Assembly: GCF_008704555.1 (NCBI RefSeq)
Contig: NZ_CP023702.1
Span: 1,798,001-1,862,000, forward strand
Length of the DNA: 64,000 nt
Reading direction: 5' to 3'
DNA from: Streptomyces nitrosporeus
GTDB taxonomy: Bacteria; Actinomycetota; Actinomycetes; Streptomycetales; Streptomycetaceae
Program-made: the position numbers and the translations under genes
The notes under the pieces: model-generated
Seen by the model: the letters and a program-made list of their open reading frames with translations, nothing else
What the model was told of the DNA's origin: nothing
Databases searched by the model: none
In this document: positions 43,278 through 57,062 of the stretch, piece after piece
How positions within the stretch are numbered: position 1 is the first letter of the stretch
How the letters are laid out: the number at the start of each line of letters is the position of its first letter

Positions 43278-43793
43278 TCAATTCCCCCCGTTCTGTTCCG
43301 TATCCTGTGCCCTCGCATTTTCGGCGAGTTCGCCGGAGAGCAGCTCGAGCAGGCTCCGTACACTCTCTCTACGAATGTCCGCCCGGTCGCCGTTCAACCT
43401 CAGTTCGGCGACTTTCTGTCCGCCGTCGGGTCCGGCGACCGCCACGAAGACCGTTCCGACCGGCTTGCCGTCCTGGGAGGCCGGTCCGGCGACCCCGGTG
43501 GTGGACGCTCCCCAGTCCGCCCCCAGCACCCGCCGTACACCGGCCGCCATCCCCGCGGCGACATCGGCGTCCACGGCGCCGCGCTCGTCCAGCAACGCCC
43601 CGTCGACACCCAGCACGTCCCGCTTGAGGTCCGTGGCGTACGCCGTGACGGATCCCCGGAAGGAGTCCGAGGCGCCGGGCACCGCGGTGAGGCCGACTGC
43701 CACCAGGCCGCCGGTCAGGGACTCCGCGACCGCCAGCGTCTCACCGCGCTCCCGCAGCCGATCCAGCACCCGGGCCGCCGCCCCGGTGGTCAC
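43278..43793 (-). CDS. CinA C-terminal domain protein (nicotinamide-nucleotide amidase type)
   Basis: A 171-residue stand-alone CinA-C/PncC domain: LAVAESLTGGLVAVGLTAVPGASDSFRGSVTAYATDLKRDVLGV, VRRVLGADWGASTTGVAGPASQDGKPVGTVFVAVA. The PncC activity deamidates NMN to nicotinic acid mononucleotide in NAD salvage. The N-terminal molybdopterin-type domain of full CinA is absent. The GTG start at 43791-43793 overlaps the pgsA stop (GTGA), so it is coupled to pgsA. Confidence 0.9.
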   Translation of the reverse strand: MTTGAAARVLDRLRERGETLAVAESLTGGLVAVGLTAVPGASDSFRGSVTAYATDLKRDVLGVDGALLDERGAVDADVAAGMAAGVRRVLGADWGASTTGVAGPASQDGKPVGTVFVAVAGPDGGQKVAELRLNGDRADIRRESVRSLLELLSGELAENARAQDTEQNGGN

Positions 43794-44650
43794 CGCTCGG
43801 CCTCGGTGGCACCGCGCGCCCCGGCGACGGGCTCGGCGACGTCCGCGAGCGGAGCGGAGTCCGCGGGGGCGCCGGCCGCCCTCCCGCCGGTGGCCCCCGC
43901 GGCCGCGGCCACCACGTCCGTGGCCTCCATGTCCGTGACCCCCGTGTCTGCGGTGCCCGGACCGGTGTCGGCCGCTGCGGCGACGGCCTCCAGTGCCGCC
44001 GCCCGCTCGGCCGCCAGTCCTCTGCGCCGCAGCACGACGGCCTGCCGGACGTAGTCCGCTCCCGTGACGACCGTCAGGACGACGGCGGCCATCATCACCC
44101 AGAAGCGGAAAGTCGCCAGCGGGCCCGTCAGTGCCAGGACGTACATGCCCGCGGCGGTGCCCTGGGCGAGGGTCTTCAGCTTCCCGCCGCGGCTGGCCGG
44201 GATCACCGCGTGCCGGATGACCCAGAACCGCATCAGCGTGATGCCGAGTTCCCGGGCGAGGATGACGCCGGTGATCCACCAGGGCAGGTCCCCGAGCGCC
44301 GAGAGGCAGATCAGCGCGGCACCCATGATCGCCTTGTCCGCGATGGGGTCGGCGATCTTCCCGAAGTCGGTGACCAGGTTGTACGTGCGCGCGAGGTGGC
44401 CGTCGAACACGTCGGTGATCATGGCGACGGCGAAGGCCGCCCAGGCGAAGGAGCGCCAGGCCGGATCCGCGCCGCCGTCGTGCAGGAGCAGCAGCACGAA
44501 GACCGGGACCAGCAGCAGCCGCACCATGGTGAGGATGTTGGCGATGTTCCACAGGCCGGCCTGGTTGACGGCCGCCGCGCCCAGCCTGCCGCCACGGGGT
44601 ACCGGCGTCGCGCCGGAACCGCCTGCCGCGGACGCCGGGGCTCCCGTCAT
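43790..44650 (-). CDS. pgsA: CDP-diacylglycerol--glycerol-3-phosphate phosphatidyltransferase
   Basis: Makes phosphatidylglycerol phosphate at the membrane. The 286-residue protein contains the CDP-alcohol phosphotransferase motif [26 protein letters not shown], with the D-G-x2-A-R-x8-G-x3-D-x3-D spacing, and about five or six transmembrane helices. The N-terminal 30 and C-terminal 80 residues are low-complexity Ala/Gly/Thr extensions beyond the usual roughly 200-residue length. The ATG at 44648-44650 overlaps the rimO stop (ATGA). Confidence 0.93.
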   Translation of the reverse strand: MTGAPASAAGGSGATPVPRGGRLGAAAVNQAGLWNIANILTMVRLLLVPVFVLLLLHDGGADPAWRSFAWAAFAVAMITDVFDGHLARTYNLVTDFGKIADPIADKAIMGAALICLSALGDLPWWITGVILARELGITLMRFWVIRHAVIPASRGGKLKTLAQGTAAGMYVLALTGPLATFRFWVMMAAVVLTVVTGADYVRQAVVLRRRGLAAERAAALEAVAAAADTGPGTADTGVTDMEATDVVAAAAGATGGRAAGAPADSAPLADVAEPVAGARGATEAER

Positions 44651-46125
44651 CTGGCTGCCTCCACGAGCTGGTGGTGTTCGGCCACGAGGTCCACTCCCTC
44701 GGAGCCCACTGCCTTCGCTTCGACCATACGGCCGGGCACCAGACCCTCGCGTGCGGTGAAGACGACCTGGCCGTCCGTTTCCGGCGCCTGGTGGGCGGCG
44801 CGGCCCACCGCGACCGGGCCGTCGTCCTCGGACTCCACGGACTCGACGAGGACCTGGAGGGTCTCCCCGACGCGCTCCTCCGCGCGCTGCGAGGTGAGTT
44901 CCTCGGCCAGCCGCGAGATGTGCGCGAGCCGCTCGGCGATCACGTCGGCGTCCAGCTTGTTCTCGTAGCCGACGGCTTCGGTGCCTTCCTCGTCGGAGTA
45001 GCCGAACACCCCGATGGCGTCCAGCCGGGCACCTGTGAGGAAGCGCTCCAGTTCGGCGAGGTCCTCCTCGGTCTCGCCCGGGAAGCCCACGATGAAGTTC
45101 GAGCGGGCGCCCGCCTGCGGGGCCTTGCCCCGGATGGTGTCCAGCAGCTCCAGGAAGCGGTCCGTGTCACCGAACCGCCGCATCGCCCGCAGCACGCCGG
45201 GGGCGGAGTGCTGGAAGGAGAGGTCGAAGTACGGCGCGACCTTCGGCGTGGAGGTGAGCACGTCGATGAGCCCGGGGCGCATCTCGGCGGGCTGGAGGTA
45301 GCTGACGCGGATCCGCTCGATCCCGTCGACCTCGGCGAGCTCGGGGAGCAGGGTCTCCAGCAGCCTGATGTCGCCGAGGTCCTTGCCGTAGGACGTGTTG
45401 TTCTCGGAGACCAGCATGACCTCCTTGACGCCCTGCTCGGCGAGCCAGCGCGTCTCCCCCAGGACGTCCGAGGGGCGCCGGGAGATGAAGGAGCCGCGGA
45501 AGGAGGGGATCGCGCAGAACGAGCAGCGGCGGTCGCAGCCGGAGGCGAGCTTCACCGAGGCGACCGGGCTGGTGCCCAGCCGGCGGCGCAGCGGTGCCCG
45601 CGGACCGGAGACCGGGGCGATGCCCTCGGGGAGGTCGGCCGGGGCGGGCGTGATCTCCTGCGCGTGTCCGGGCAGCGCGACGGCGGCGTCCTGCCGCTCG
45701 GCCGGGCTGATCGGCAGCAGCTTGCGGCGGTCCCGCGGGGTGTGGGAGGCGTGGATACCGCCGCCGAGGATCGTCTGCAGGCGGTCGGAGATGTCGGCGT
45801 AGTCGTCGAAGCCGAGGACCCCGTCCGCTTCGGGCAGCGCCTCGGCGAGGTCCTTGCCGTAGCGTTCGGCCATGCAGCCGACGGCGACCACGGCCTGGGT
45901 TCTGCCGTGCTCCTTGAGATCGTTGGCTTCGAGCAGGGCGTCGACCGAGTCCTTCTTGGCGGCTTCGACGAACCCACAGGTGTTGACGACGGCGACATCC
46001 GCGTCCGAGGCGTCCTCGACGAGATCCCAGCCGTCCGCTGCCAAGCGGCCTGCGAGCTCCTCCGAGTCCACCTCGTTACGGGCGCAGCCAAGAGTGACAA
46101 GGGCGACGGTACGGCGTTCGGGCAT
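44647..46125 (-). CDS. rimO: ribosomal protein S12 methylthiotransferase RimO
   Basis: Radical-SAM enzyme that methylthiolates the conserved Asp of ribosomal protein S12. The 492-residue protein has MTTase cysteines C14 (LGCARNEVD), C50 (NTCGFVE), C84 (VGCMAERY) and radical-SAM cysteines C197, C201, C204 in [12 protein letters not shown], then a C-terminal TRAM domain. NEVDSE and [12 protein letters not shown] mark RimO rather than MiaB. An insertion around 120-190 is Pro/Ala-rich. ATG start at 46123-46125; the frame remains open upstream without coding features. It heads a coupled rimO-pgsA-cinA set. Confidence 0.95.
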   Translation of the reverse strand: MPERRTVALVTLGCARNEVDSEELAGRLAADGWDLVEDASDADVAVVNTCGFVEAAKKDSVDALLEANDLKEHGRTQAVVAVGCMAERYGKDLAEALPEADGVLGFDDYADISDRLQTILGGGIHASHTPRDRRKLLPISPAERQDAAVALPGHAQEITPAPADLPEGIAPVSGPRAPLRRRLGTSPVASVKLASGCDRRCSFCAIPSFRGSFISRRPSDVLGETRWLAEQGVKEVMLVSENNTSYGKDLGDIRLLETLLPELAEVDGIERIRVSYLQPAEMRPGLIDVLTSTPKVAPYFDLSFQHSAPGVLRAMRRFGDTDRFLELLDTIRGKAPQAGARSNFIVGFPGETEEDLAELERFLTGARLDAIGVFGYSDEEGTEAVGYENKLDADVIAERLAHISRLAEELTSQRAEERVGETLQVLVESVESEDDGPVAVGRAAHQAPETDGQVVFTAREGLVPGRMVEAKAVGSEGVDLVAEHHQLVEAAR

Positions 46126-46221
46126 GGGCTCAAGACTACTTTGTCCCCGACCCCCTCCTGCCGTGCAGGGTTGGCTGCTACGCACAGTGACCGGCGAGGC
46201 GCGGTGGAAGCGGTGGAAACG

Positions 46222-46255
46222 CGTGAGCGCCCGGCACGGATGCCGGGCGCTCACG
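46222..46255. terminator. terminator after RodZ-like gene
   Basis: A perfect 15-bp stem (cgtgagcgcccggca at 46222-46236, partner 46241-46255) with a CGGA tetraloop, 16 bp after the RodZ-like stop and about 95 bp upstream of the rimO start. Confidence 0.85.
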
Positions 46256-46270
46256 GGCGGGAGGGAAGGG

Positions 46271-47068
46271 TCAGCCGACCTCCGGGTCGCCCTTCGTGTA
46301 CGAGAGCCGTTCGACCTGTCCCGGCTCGAACCGGTCCTCGATCTCCTTGCCGTTCACGAAGAGGTCGATCGACCCGGCGTCACCGAGGACGAGGTCGATC
46401 CGCTCCTTGTCCTGGAAGGTCTTGGAATCGCCCTGGGACAGCAGGCCGTCGAAGAGCAGCCGCCCGCTGTGGTCCTTGGCGGAGATCCAGCTCTTGCCGG
46501 TGGCGCTGATCTTCACCGTCACCTTGTCGCGGGGGGCCGCGGCGATGGCGCTCTCCGAGGGGGCCGGCTTGGGGTCGGCGGGCTTGCTGGGGGCCGGTTC
46601 GGCGGTGGGTTCGTCGGGGGTGGACCCCTCGGCGACCTGGGCCTTTCCGGTGCCGTCGTCGTCGCCGGAGAACGCGGTGAATCCGACGAAACCGGTCACG
46701 GCGACGATGGCGGCGACCATGGCCGCCGTCCAGTTGGGCCGTCGGGGTTCCGAGCGGATCCGCTCGGCCTCGAACAGCGGTGCCGCCGGGGTGGGGGCGG
46801 GACGGCCGCCGTGCTCGTCGTCGTACCGGTCGATCAGGGGGCCGGGGTCGAGCCGGACGGCGTGGGCGAGCATGCGGATGTGGCCGCGTGCGTACACGTC
46901 ACCGCCGCAGCGCGAGAAGTCGTCGGCCTCGATCGCGTGCACGATGGGGATGCGCACCCGGGTGGAGCTGCTGACTTCCTCGACCGTCAGACCTGCGGCG
47001 ATACGAGCCTGCTGGAGCACGCGACCGATCGAAGGCCGGTCGTCTTCGGGGGAGTTGCCGATGGACAC
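46271..47068 (-). CDS. RodZ-like helix-turn-helix membrane protein (DUF4115)
   Basis: A 265-residue single-span protein. A cytoplasmic XRE-type HTH ([58 protein letters not shown], about 14-75), one transmembrane helix about 113-133, a Pro/Ala linker and a C-terminal beta domain of the DUF4115 type ([36 protein letters not shown]). This is the RodZ layout; RodZ links MreB to the wall machinery in other bacteria. GTG start at 47066-47068. It lies downstream of ftsK after a 259-bp gap in which I see no gene. Confidence 0.9.
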   Translation of the reverse strand: MSIGNSPEDDRPSIGRVLQQARIAAGLTVEEVSSSTRVRIPIVHAIEADDFSRCGGDVYARGHIRMLAHAVRLDPGPLIDRYDDEHGGRPAPTPAAPLFEAERIRSEPRRPNWTAAMVAAIVAVTGFVGFTAFSGDDDGTGKAQVAEGSTPDEPTAEPAPSKPADPKPAPSESAIAAAPRDKVTVKISATGKSWISAKDHSGRLLFDGLLSQGDSKTFQDKERIDLVLGDAGSIDLFVNGKEIEDRFEPGQVERLSYTKGDPEVG

Positions 47069-47327
47069 GGGGGCGCCTTTCGAGCGTGAGCCACCTGCTG
47101 GAGGTTCAGTCTAGGGGGGGTACGAAAGGGTGGGGCAACCGGGAGGGACGACTTTGTACGCCATCGGACTCGCCGGCCGGCCCCTCGGACAGGGCACGGA
47201 GCACCACGGCGGGCACACGGTCCCGCCGGCTCTCCTTCCCTCCTTCTCCAACGTGACGTACGACCGGACGAAACGGTTGCCCGCGAGTTTTCCGCGGGGG
47301 GTCCCCCGCCGGGACGAGGGGCGGCGC

Positions 47328-50114
47328 TCAGGAAGGGGCCTCCCCCCGGATCACGGCCAGCACCCCGTCGAGCTCGTCGGCCTTGACCAGGACGTCACGC
47401 GCCTTGGAACCCTCGCTCGGGCCCACGATGTTGCGTGACTCCATCAGGTCCATCAGCCGCCCGGCCTTCGCGAAGCCCACCCGCAGTTTGCGCTGGAGCA
47501 TCGAGGTGGACCCGAACTGGGTGGAGACGACGAGTTCGGCGGCCTGGCAGAGCAGGTCCAGGTCGTCCCCGATGTCCTCGTCGATCTCCTTCTTCTGCTT
47601 GGTCCCGACGACCACGTCGTCACGGAAGACCGGCGCCATCTGGTCCTTGCAGTGCTGGACGACGGCGGCGACCTCCTCCTCGGTGACGAAGGCTCCCTGC
47701 ATACGGGTCGGCTTGTTCGCGCCCATCGGCAGGAAGAGCCCGTCGCCCTTCCCGATCAGCTTCTCGGCGCCGGGCTGGTCGAGGATGACACGGCTGTCGG
47801 CGAGCGAGGAGGTGGCGAAGGCCAGCCGTGAGGGCACATTGGCCTTGATCAGGCCGGTGACCACGTCCACGGAGGGGCGCTGGGTGGCGAGCACCAGGTG
47901 GATGCCGGCGGCACGGGCGAGCTGGGTGATGCGGACGATGGAGTCCTCGACGTCGCGCGGCGCGACCATCATCAGGTCCGCCAGCTCGTCGACGATGACC
48001 AGCAGATAGGGGTAGGGCGAGAGTTCCCGTTCGCTGCCCTCGGGCGCCTTGGCCTTGCCGCTGCGCACCGCGTGGTTGAAGTCGTCGATGTGCCGGTAGC
48101 CGTAGGCCGCGAGGTCGTCGTAGCGCAGGTCCATCTCCCGCACGACCCACTGGAGCGCCTCGGCGGCCTTCTTCGGGTTGGTGATGATCGGGGTGATCAG
48201 GTGCGGGATGCCCTCGTAGGCGGTGAGCTCGACCCGCTTGGGGTCGACGAGCACCATCCGCACGTCCTCGGGGGTGGCCCGCACCATGATGGAGGTGATC
48301 AGGCAGTTGATGCAGGAGGACTTGCCGGACCCGGTCGCGCCGGCGACCAGTACGTGCGGCATCTTCGCGAGGTTGGCCATCTCGTAGCCCCCCTCGACGT
48401 TCTTGCCGAGCGCGACCAGCATCGGGTGGTCGTCCTCGGCCGCGTCCGCCAGGCGCAGGACGTCACCGAGGTTGACCATCTCCCGGTCGGAGTTGGGGAT
48501 CTCGATCCCCACCGCGGACTTCCCCGGGATCGGGGAGATGATCCGCACGTCCGGACTGGCGACGGCGTACGCGATGTTCTTGGTGAGGGCGGTGATCCGC
48601 TCGACCTTGACGGCGGGGCCGAGTTCCACCTCGTAACGGGTGACCGTCGGGCCGCGGGTGAAGCCGGTGACGGCCGCGTCGACCTTGAACTCCGTGAAGA
48701 CGGTGGTGAGCGAGGCCACGACGGCGTCGTTGGCGGCGCTGCGCGACTTGCCGGGGCCGCCCCGCTCCAGGAGGTCGAGCGAGGGCAGCGCGTAGGTGAT
48801 GTCTCCGGAGAGCTGGAGCTGTTCGGCGCGCGGCGGGAGCGAGCCGGACGGTTCGGGGGCCGGCTTGGTCAGGTCCGGTACGCCCCCGGTGCCGGACGGG
48901 CCGCCGTCGTGCCCAGCCCCCCGGCTCGCCGGGACGGGTCCCCCGGCCGCCCGCGCCCCGGGCACCGGGGTGCCGGTACGTTCGCGGTCCGGCGAAACCC
49001 CCTGGGTGAGGTCGGCGACGACCGGCGAGGGCGGCATCCCGTTGAGCACGGCACCGTCGAGGGCGGCCGCGGCCGCGGCCGCGACGTCCACCGCGTCCAT
49101 GCCCCGCTGCGACGCGGGCTGCGCGGACGCGCCACGGGGGCGGCGGCGCTTGCCCGGCGCCTCGTCCTCGGCCCGGTCCGCGTCGAGGACCTCGGCCCGG
49201 GAACGCCGCGCCGGGGCACGCCGGGTGCTCTCCGGGAGCGCGTCGCGCCACTGTTCCTCGTACCGTTCGTCGTCGGTGTCCTGCCCGGGGCCCTCCGGCG
49301 TGGAGACGATCCCCAGCCGGACCCCGAGTTGCCGCAGGCGCTGCGGGATCGCGTTGACCGGGGTGGCGGTGACCACCAGCAGGCCGAAGACGGTCAGCAG
49401 CAGCAGGAGCGGGACGGCGAGGACCTCGCCCATCACGTGGATCAGGGGCTTGGAGGCGGCCCAGCCGATCAGGCCGCCCGCGTCCTGCATGGCGTCGGTG
49501 CCCTCGCCACGGCCCGGGGAGCCACAGGCGATGTGGACCTGTCCGAGCACGCCGACGACGAGCGCCGAAAGGCCGATGACGATACGGCCGTTGGCCTCCG
49601 GCTTCTCCGGATAGAGGATCAGCCGCACCGCGACGGCGCCCAGCAGTATCGGGACGAGGAGATCCAGCCGCCCGAACGCCCCGGTGACGAGCATCTCCAC
49701 GAGGTCGCCGACGGGGCCCTGCAGGTGCGACCAGGTTCCCGCGGCCACGATCAGCGCGAGCCCCAGGAGCAGCAGGGCGATCCCGTCCTTGCGGTGTGCG
49801 GGGTCGAGCCCTTTCGCGCCGCGCCCTATGGAGCGGAACACCGCGCCCACACCGTGCGCGGTACCGAGCCAGACGGCACGGACGAGCCGGTAGACGCCCC
49901 CGGTCGGAGACGGGGCGGGTTTGGGCGCGGGCCTTTTGGCCGCCGCCTTCCTGGCAGGGGCCTTCCTGACGGGCGCGGTCCTGGGCGGCGCGCCCTTCTT
50001 CGCTGCGGACTTCTTCGCGGGCGCGGCTTTCTTCGCCGGACCCTGGCTACGGCCGGCTGCTTTCGCGGTGCCCGCCGCGCCCTGGGAACCCTTGCCGGAC
50101 GTACGTGAGGCCAT
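47328..50114 (-). CDS. ftsK: DNA translocase FtsK
   Basis: Septum-associated DNA pump that clears chromosomes during (sporulation) septation. The 928-residue protein has a Lys/Ala/Pro-rich N-terminus (1-70), about four transmembrane helices (112-250), a Pro/Gly-rich linker (270-430), the RecA-like motor with Walker A GATGSGKSS at 592-600 and Walker B YLLVIVDELADLMM, and a C-terminal gamma DNA-orienting domain (DLLCQAAELVVSTQFGSTSMLQRKLRVGFAKAGRLMDLMESRNIVGPSEGSKARDVLV). I use the ATG at 50112-50114. Upstream lies osaB with a strong hairpin between. Confidence 0.96.
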   Translation of the reverse strand: MASRTSGKGSQGAAGTAKAAGRSQGPAKKAAPAKKSAAKKGAPPRTAPVRKAPARKAAAKRPAPKPAPSPTGGVYRLVRAVWLGTAHGVGAVFRSIGRGAKGLDPAHRKDGIALLLLGLALIVAAGTWSHLQGPVGDLVEMLVTGAFGRLDLLVPILLGAVAVRLILYPEKPEANGRIVIGLSALVVGVLGQVHIACGSPGRGEGTDAMQDAGGLIGWAASKPLIHVMGEVLAVPLLLLLTVFGLLVVTATPVNAIPQRLRQLGVRLGIVSTPEGPGQDTDDERYEEQWRDALPESTRRAPARRSRAEVLDADRAEDEAPGKRRRPRGASAQPASQRGMDAVDVAAAAAAALDGAVLNGMPPSPVVADLTQGVSPDRERTGTPVPGARAAGGPVPASRGAGHDGGPSGTGGVPDLTKPAPEPSGSLPPRAEQLQLSGDITYALPSLDLLERGGPGKSRSAANDAVVASLTTVFTEFKVDAAVTGFTRGPTVTRYEVELGPAVKVERITALTKNIAYAVASPDVRIISPIPGKSAVGIEIPNSDREMVNLGDVLRLADAAEDDHPMLVALGKNVEGGYEMANLAKMPHVLVAGATGSGKSSCINCLITSIMVRATPEDVRMVLVDPKRVELTAYEGIPHLITPIITNPKKAAEALQWVVREMDLRYDDLAAYGYRHIDDFNHAVRSGKAKAPEGSERELSPYPYLLVIVDELADLMMVAPRDVEDSIVRITQLARAAGIHLVLATQRPSVDVVTGLIKANVPSRLAFATSSLADSRVILDQPGAEKLIGKGDGLFLPMGANKPTRMQGAFVTEEEVAAVVQHCKDQMAPVFRDDVVVGTKQKKEIDEDIGDDLDLLCQAAELVVSTQFGSTSMLQRKLRVGFAKAGRLMDLMESRNIVGPSEGSKARDVLVKADELDGVLAVIRGEAPS

Positions 50115-50249
50115 GTGACCGAGGTTACCGGTGTCGACCACTGTGGACGCGCGTGACTACGGCTTCACCCGTTCGTGTCGCCTTGTAAAGGCACGAAATT
50201 GACGCCCGTTCAGTGTGGCGTCCCCGGAACCACGGCCCGTGTCCGGCTT

Positions 50250-50287
50250 CCCGCCGGACCGGCGCCTTCCGCGCCGGCCCCGGCGGG
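50250..50287 (-). terminator. osaB terminator
   Basis: A two-part stem (cccgccgg 50250-50257 with ccggcggg 50280-50287; inner ccggcgc 50259-50265 with gcgccgg 50271-50277) with a CTTCC loop, directly after the osaB stop. Confidence 0.8.
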
Positions 50288-50288
50288 T

Positions 50289-50969
50289 TCAGCCCTGCGG
50301 GGACAGTGCGTTCGCGGAGCCGCCGGTACCCGGTTCGAGCGCGTCAAGAGCGCGGCGCAGCCCGGTGAGTTTGCGTTCGAGGTGGGCGGCCGTCGCCACG
50401 GCCGCGGCGTCCGCCGCATCGTCGTCGAGCTGCTTGGAGAGCGCCTCCGCCTGCTCCTCGACCGCGGCGAGCCGCGCGGAGAGTTCGGCCAGCAGGCCGG
50501 TGGGCTCCTTGTCGTTCGCGCCCGCGCCCGCACCGCCTTCGAGCTGGAGCCGCAGCAGGGCCGCCTGTTCGCGCAGTTTGCAGTTCTTCATGTACAGCTC
50601 GACGAAGACCGAGACCTTGGCGCGCAGCACCCACGGGTCGAAGGGCTTCGAGATGTAGTCCACGGCCCCCGCGGCGTAACCGCGGAAGGTGTGGTGCGGA
50701 CCGTGGTTGATCGCGGTCAGGAAGATGATCGGGATGTCCCGGGTCCGCTCCCGCCGCTTGATGTGCGCAGCCGTCTCGAACCCGTCCATACCAGGCATCT
50801 GGACGTCCAGCAGAATGACCGCGAAATCGTCCGTGAGCAGCGCTTTGAGCGCCTCCTCCCCTGACGATGCCCGCACCAGTGTCTGATCGAGCGCAGAGAG
50901 GATGGCCTCCAGCGCCAGCAGATTCTCCGGCCGGTCATCGACCAGGAGGATCTTGGCCTTCTGCATCAT
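50289..50969 (-). CDS. osaB: response regulator OsaB
   Basis: A 226-residue regulator without an obvious DNA-binding domain. The receiver is residues 5-120: DD at 11-12, phospho-acceptor D55 in VILLDVQMPGMDG and K108 in DYISKPFDP. A coiled coil follows (about 126-205: LREQAALLRLQLEGG, LLAELSARLAAVEEQAEALSKQLDDD). Start: ATG 50967-50969 (a second ATG follows directly), with GGAGGG about 6 nt upstream. In S. coelicolor OsaB is needed with OsaA for osmoadaptation. It lies 244 bp downstream of osaA, same direction; the gap holds no gene. Confidence 0.9.
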   Translation of the reverse strand: MMQKAKILLVDDRPENLLALEAILSALDQTLVRASSGEEALKALLTDDFAVILLDVQMPGMDGFETAAHIKRRERTRDIPIIFLTAINHGPHHTFRGYAAGAVDYISKPFDPWVLRAKVSVFVELYMKNCKLREQAALLRLQLEGGAGAGANDKEPTGLLAELSARLAAVEEQAEALSKQLDDDAADAAAVATAAHLERKLTGLRRALDALEPGTGGSANALSPQG

Positions 50970-51213
50970 GGCCCGCCCTCCTCGCCCCGGAATCGCACCG
51001 GGTGCCGCCCCAGGGGACGACTCCCTTTCGCCGTCCGTCCTTGTGCCGGTCATGGTAGCCGCACGCCGCCCGTCACCACACCCTGTCACCACGATGTCAC
51101 TGCGCACGTAACGAAAACGCGGGGCGAGACCTGAAGGTTCCCCGGATCCTCCGCACTCACACCCGTTCGCGCATATCCGTACGGCGGTTCCCGGTGGAAA
51201 ACCGTCCGTTCGG

Positions 51214-56697
<5,484 letters not shown>

Positions 56698-57062
56698 CGT
56701 GTCCCTCCCGCAGGGTCGACCGTTCGCTCAAACCGTTGTCCTGGTCGGGCCGATGCCTCGGGCCCGAGTCGAGGGCCTCCGCGGGAATGCTGCCCACTTC
56801 CGCTTCGGCTCACCGTCACAGCACACCGTCGACGGGTGACTATGCGGACGTCAAATCGTTGAAACGTACCAGGCCGGAAGCAGACGGGGGGCGGCATCCC
56901 GCGGTTGCCCCTGTTCCCTCACCGGGAGTGCACGGTCGTACGCCCGGCGCACCGGGCCGGTACGCCCTCGCGTACCGGCCCGGCGGGCGAGCGTCTAGCC
57001 TGGCAGGCGTATCGAAGCGGCGAGAAACGGGCACAGGACTCGGGGAAGCGACGAGACACCAA
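56698..57062. other. divergent osaA-osaC intergenic region
   Basis: A 365-bp region that must hold both promoters. A less GC-rich patch near 56850-56870 (ATCGTTGAAACG) and TAGCCT at 56996-57001 are possible promoter parts, but I could not define a full -35/-10 pair or a GTTT-N14-16-GGGTA sigma-B promoter. The striking element is the hairpin listed separately. Confidence 0.5.
56952..56983. promoter_or_regulatory. perfect 14-bp inverted repeat upstream of osaC
   Basis: ccgggccggtacgc (56952-56965), loop CCTC, and the exact complement at 56970-56983. Flanking CGCCCG (56941-56946) and CGGGCG (56984-56989) can extend it. It ends about 80 bp before the osaC start, so it would lie in the osaC leader or promoter: an operator or attenuator. 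A terminator for a neighbouring gene is excluded because both genes start here. Confidence 0.7.

Noticed and set aside
47280..47327. GCGGGGG-GT-CCCCCGC inverted repeat after ftsK as terminator
   Set aside because: Two-nucleotide loop and short stem make a stable hairpin doubtful.
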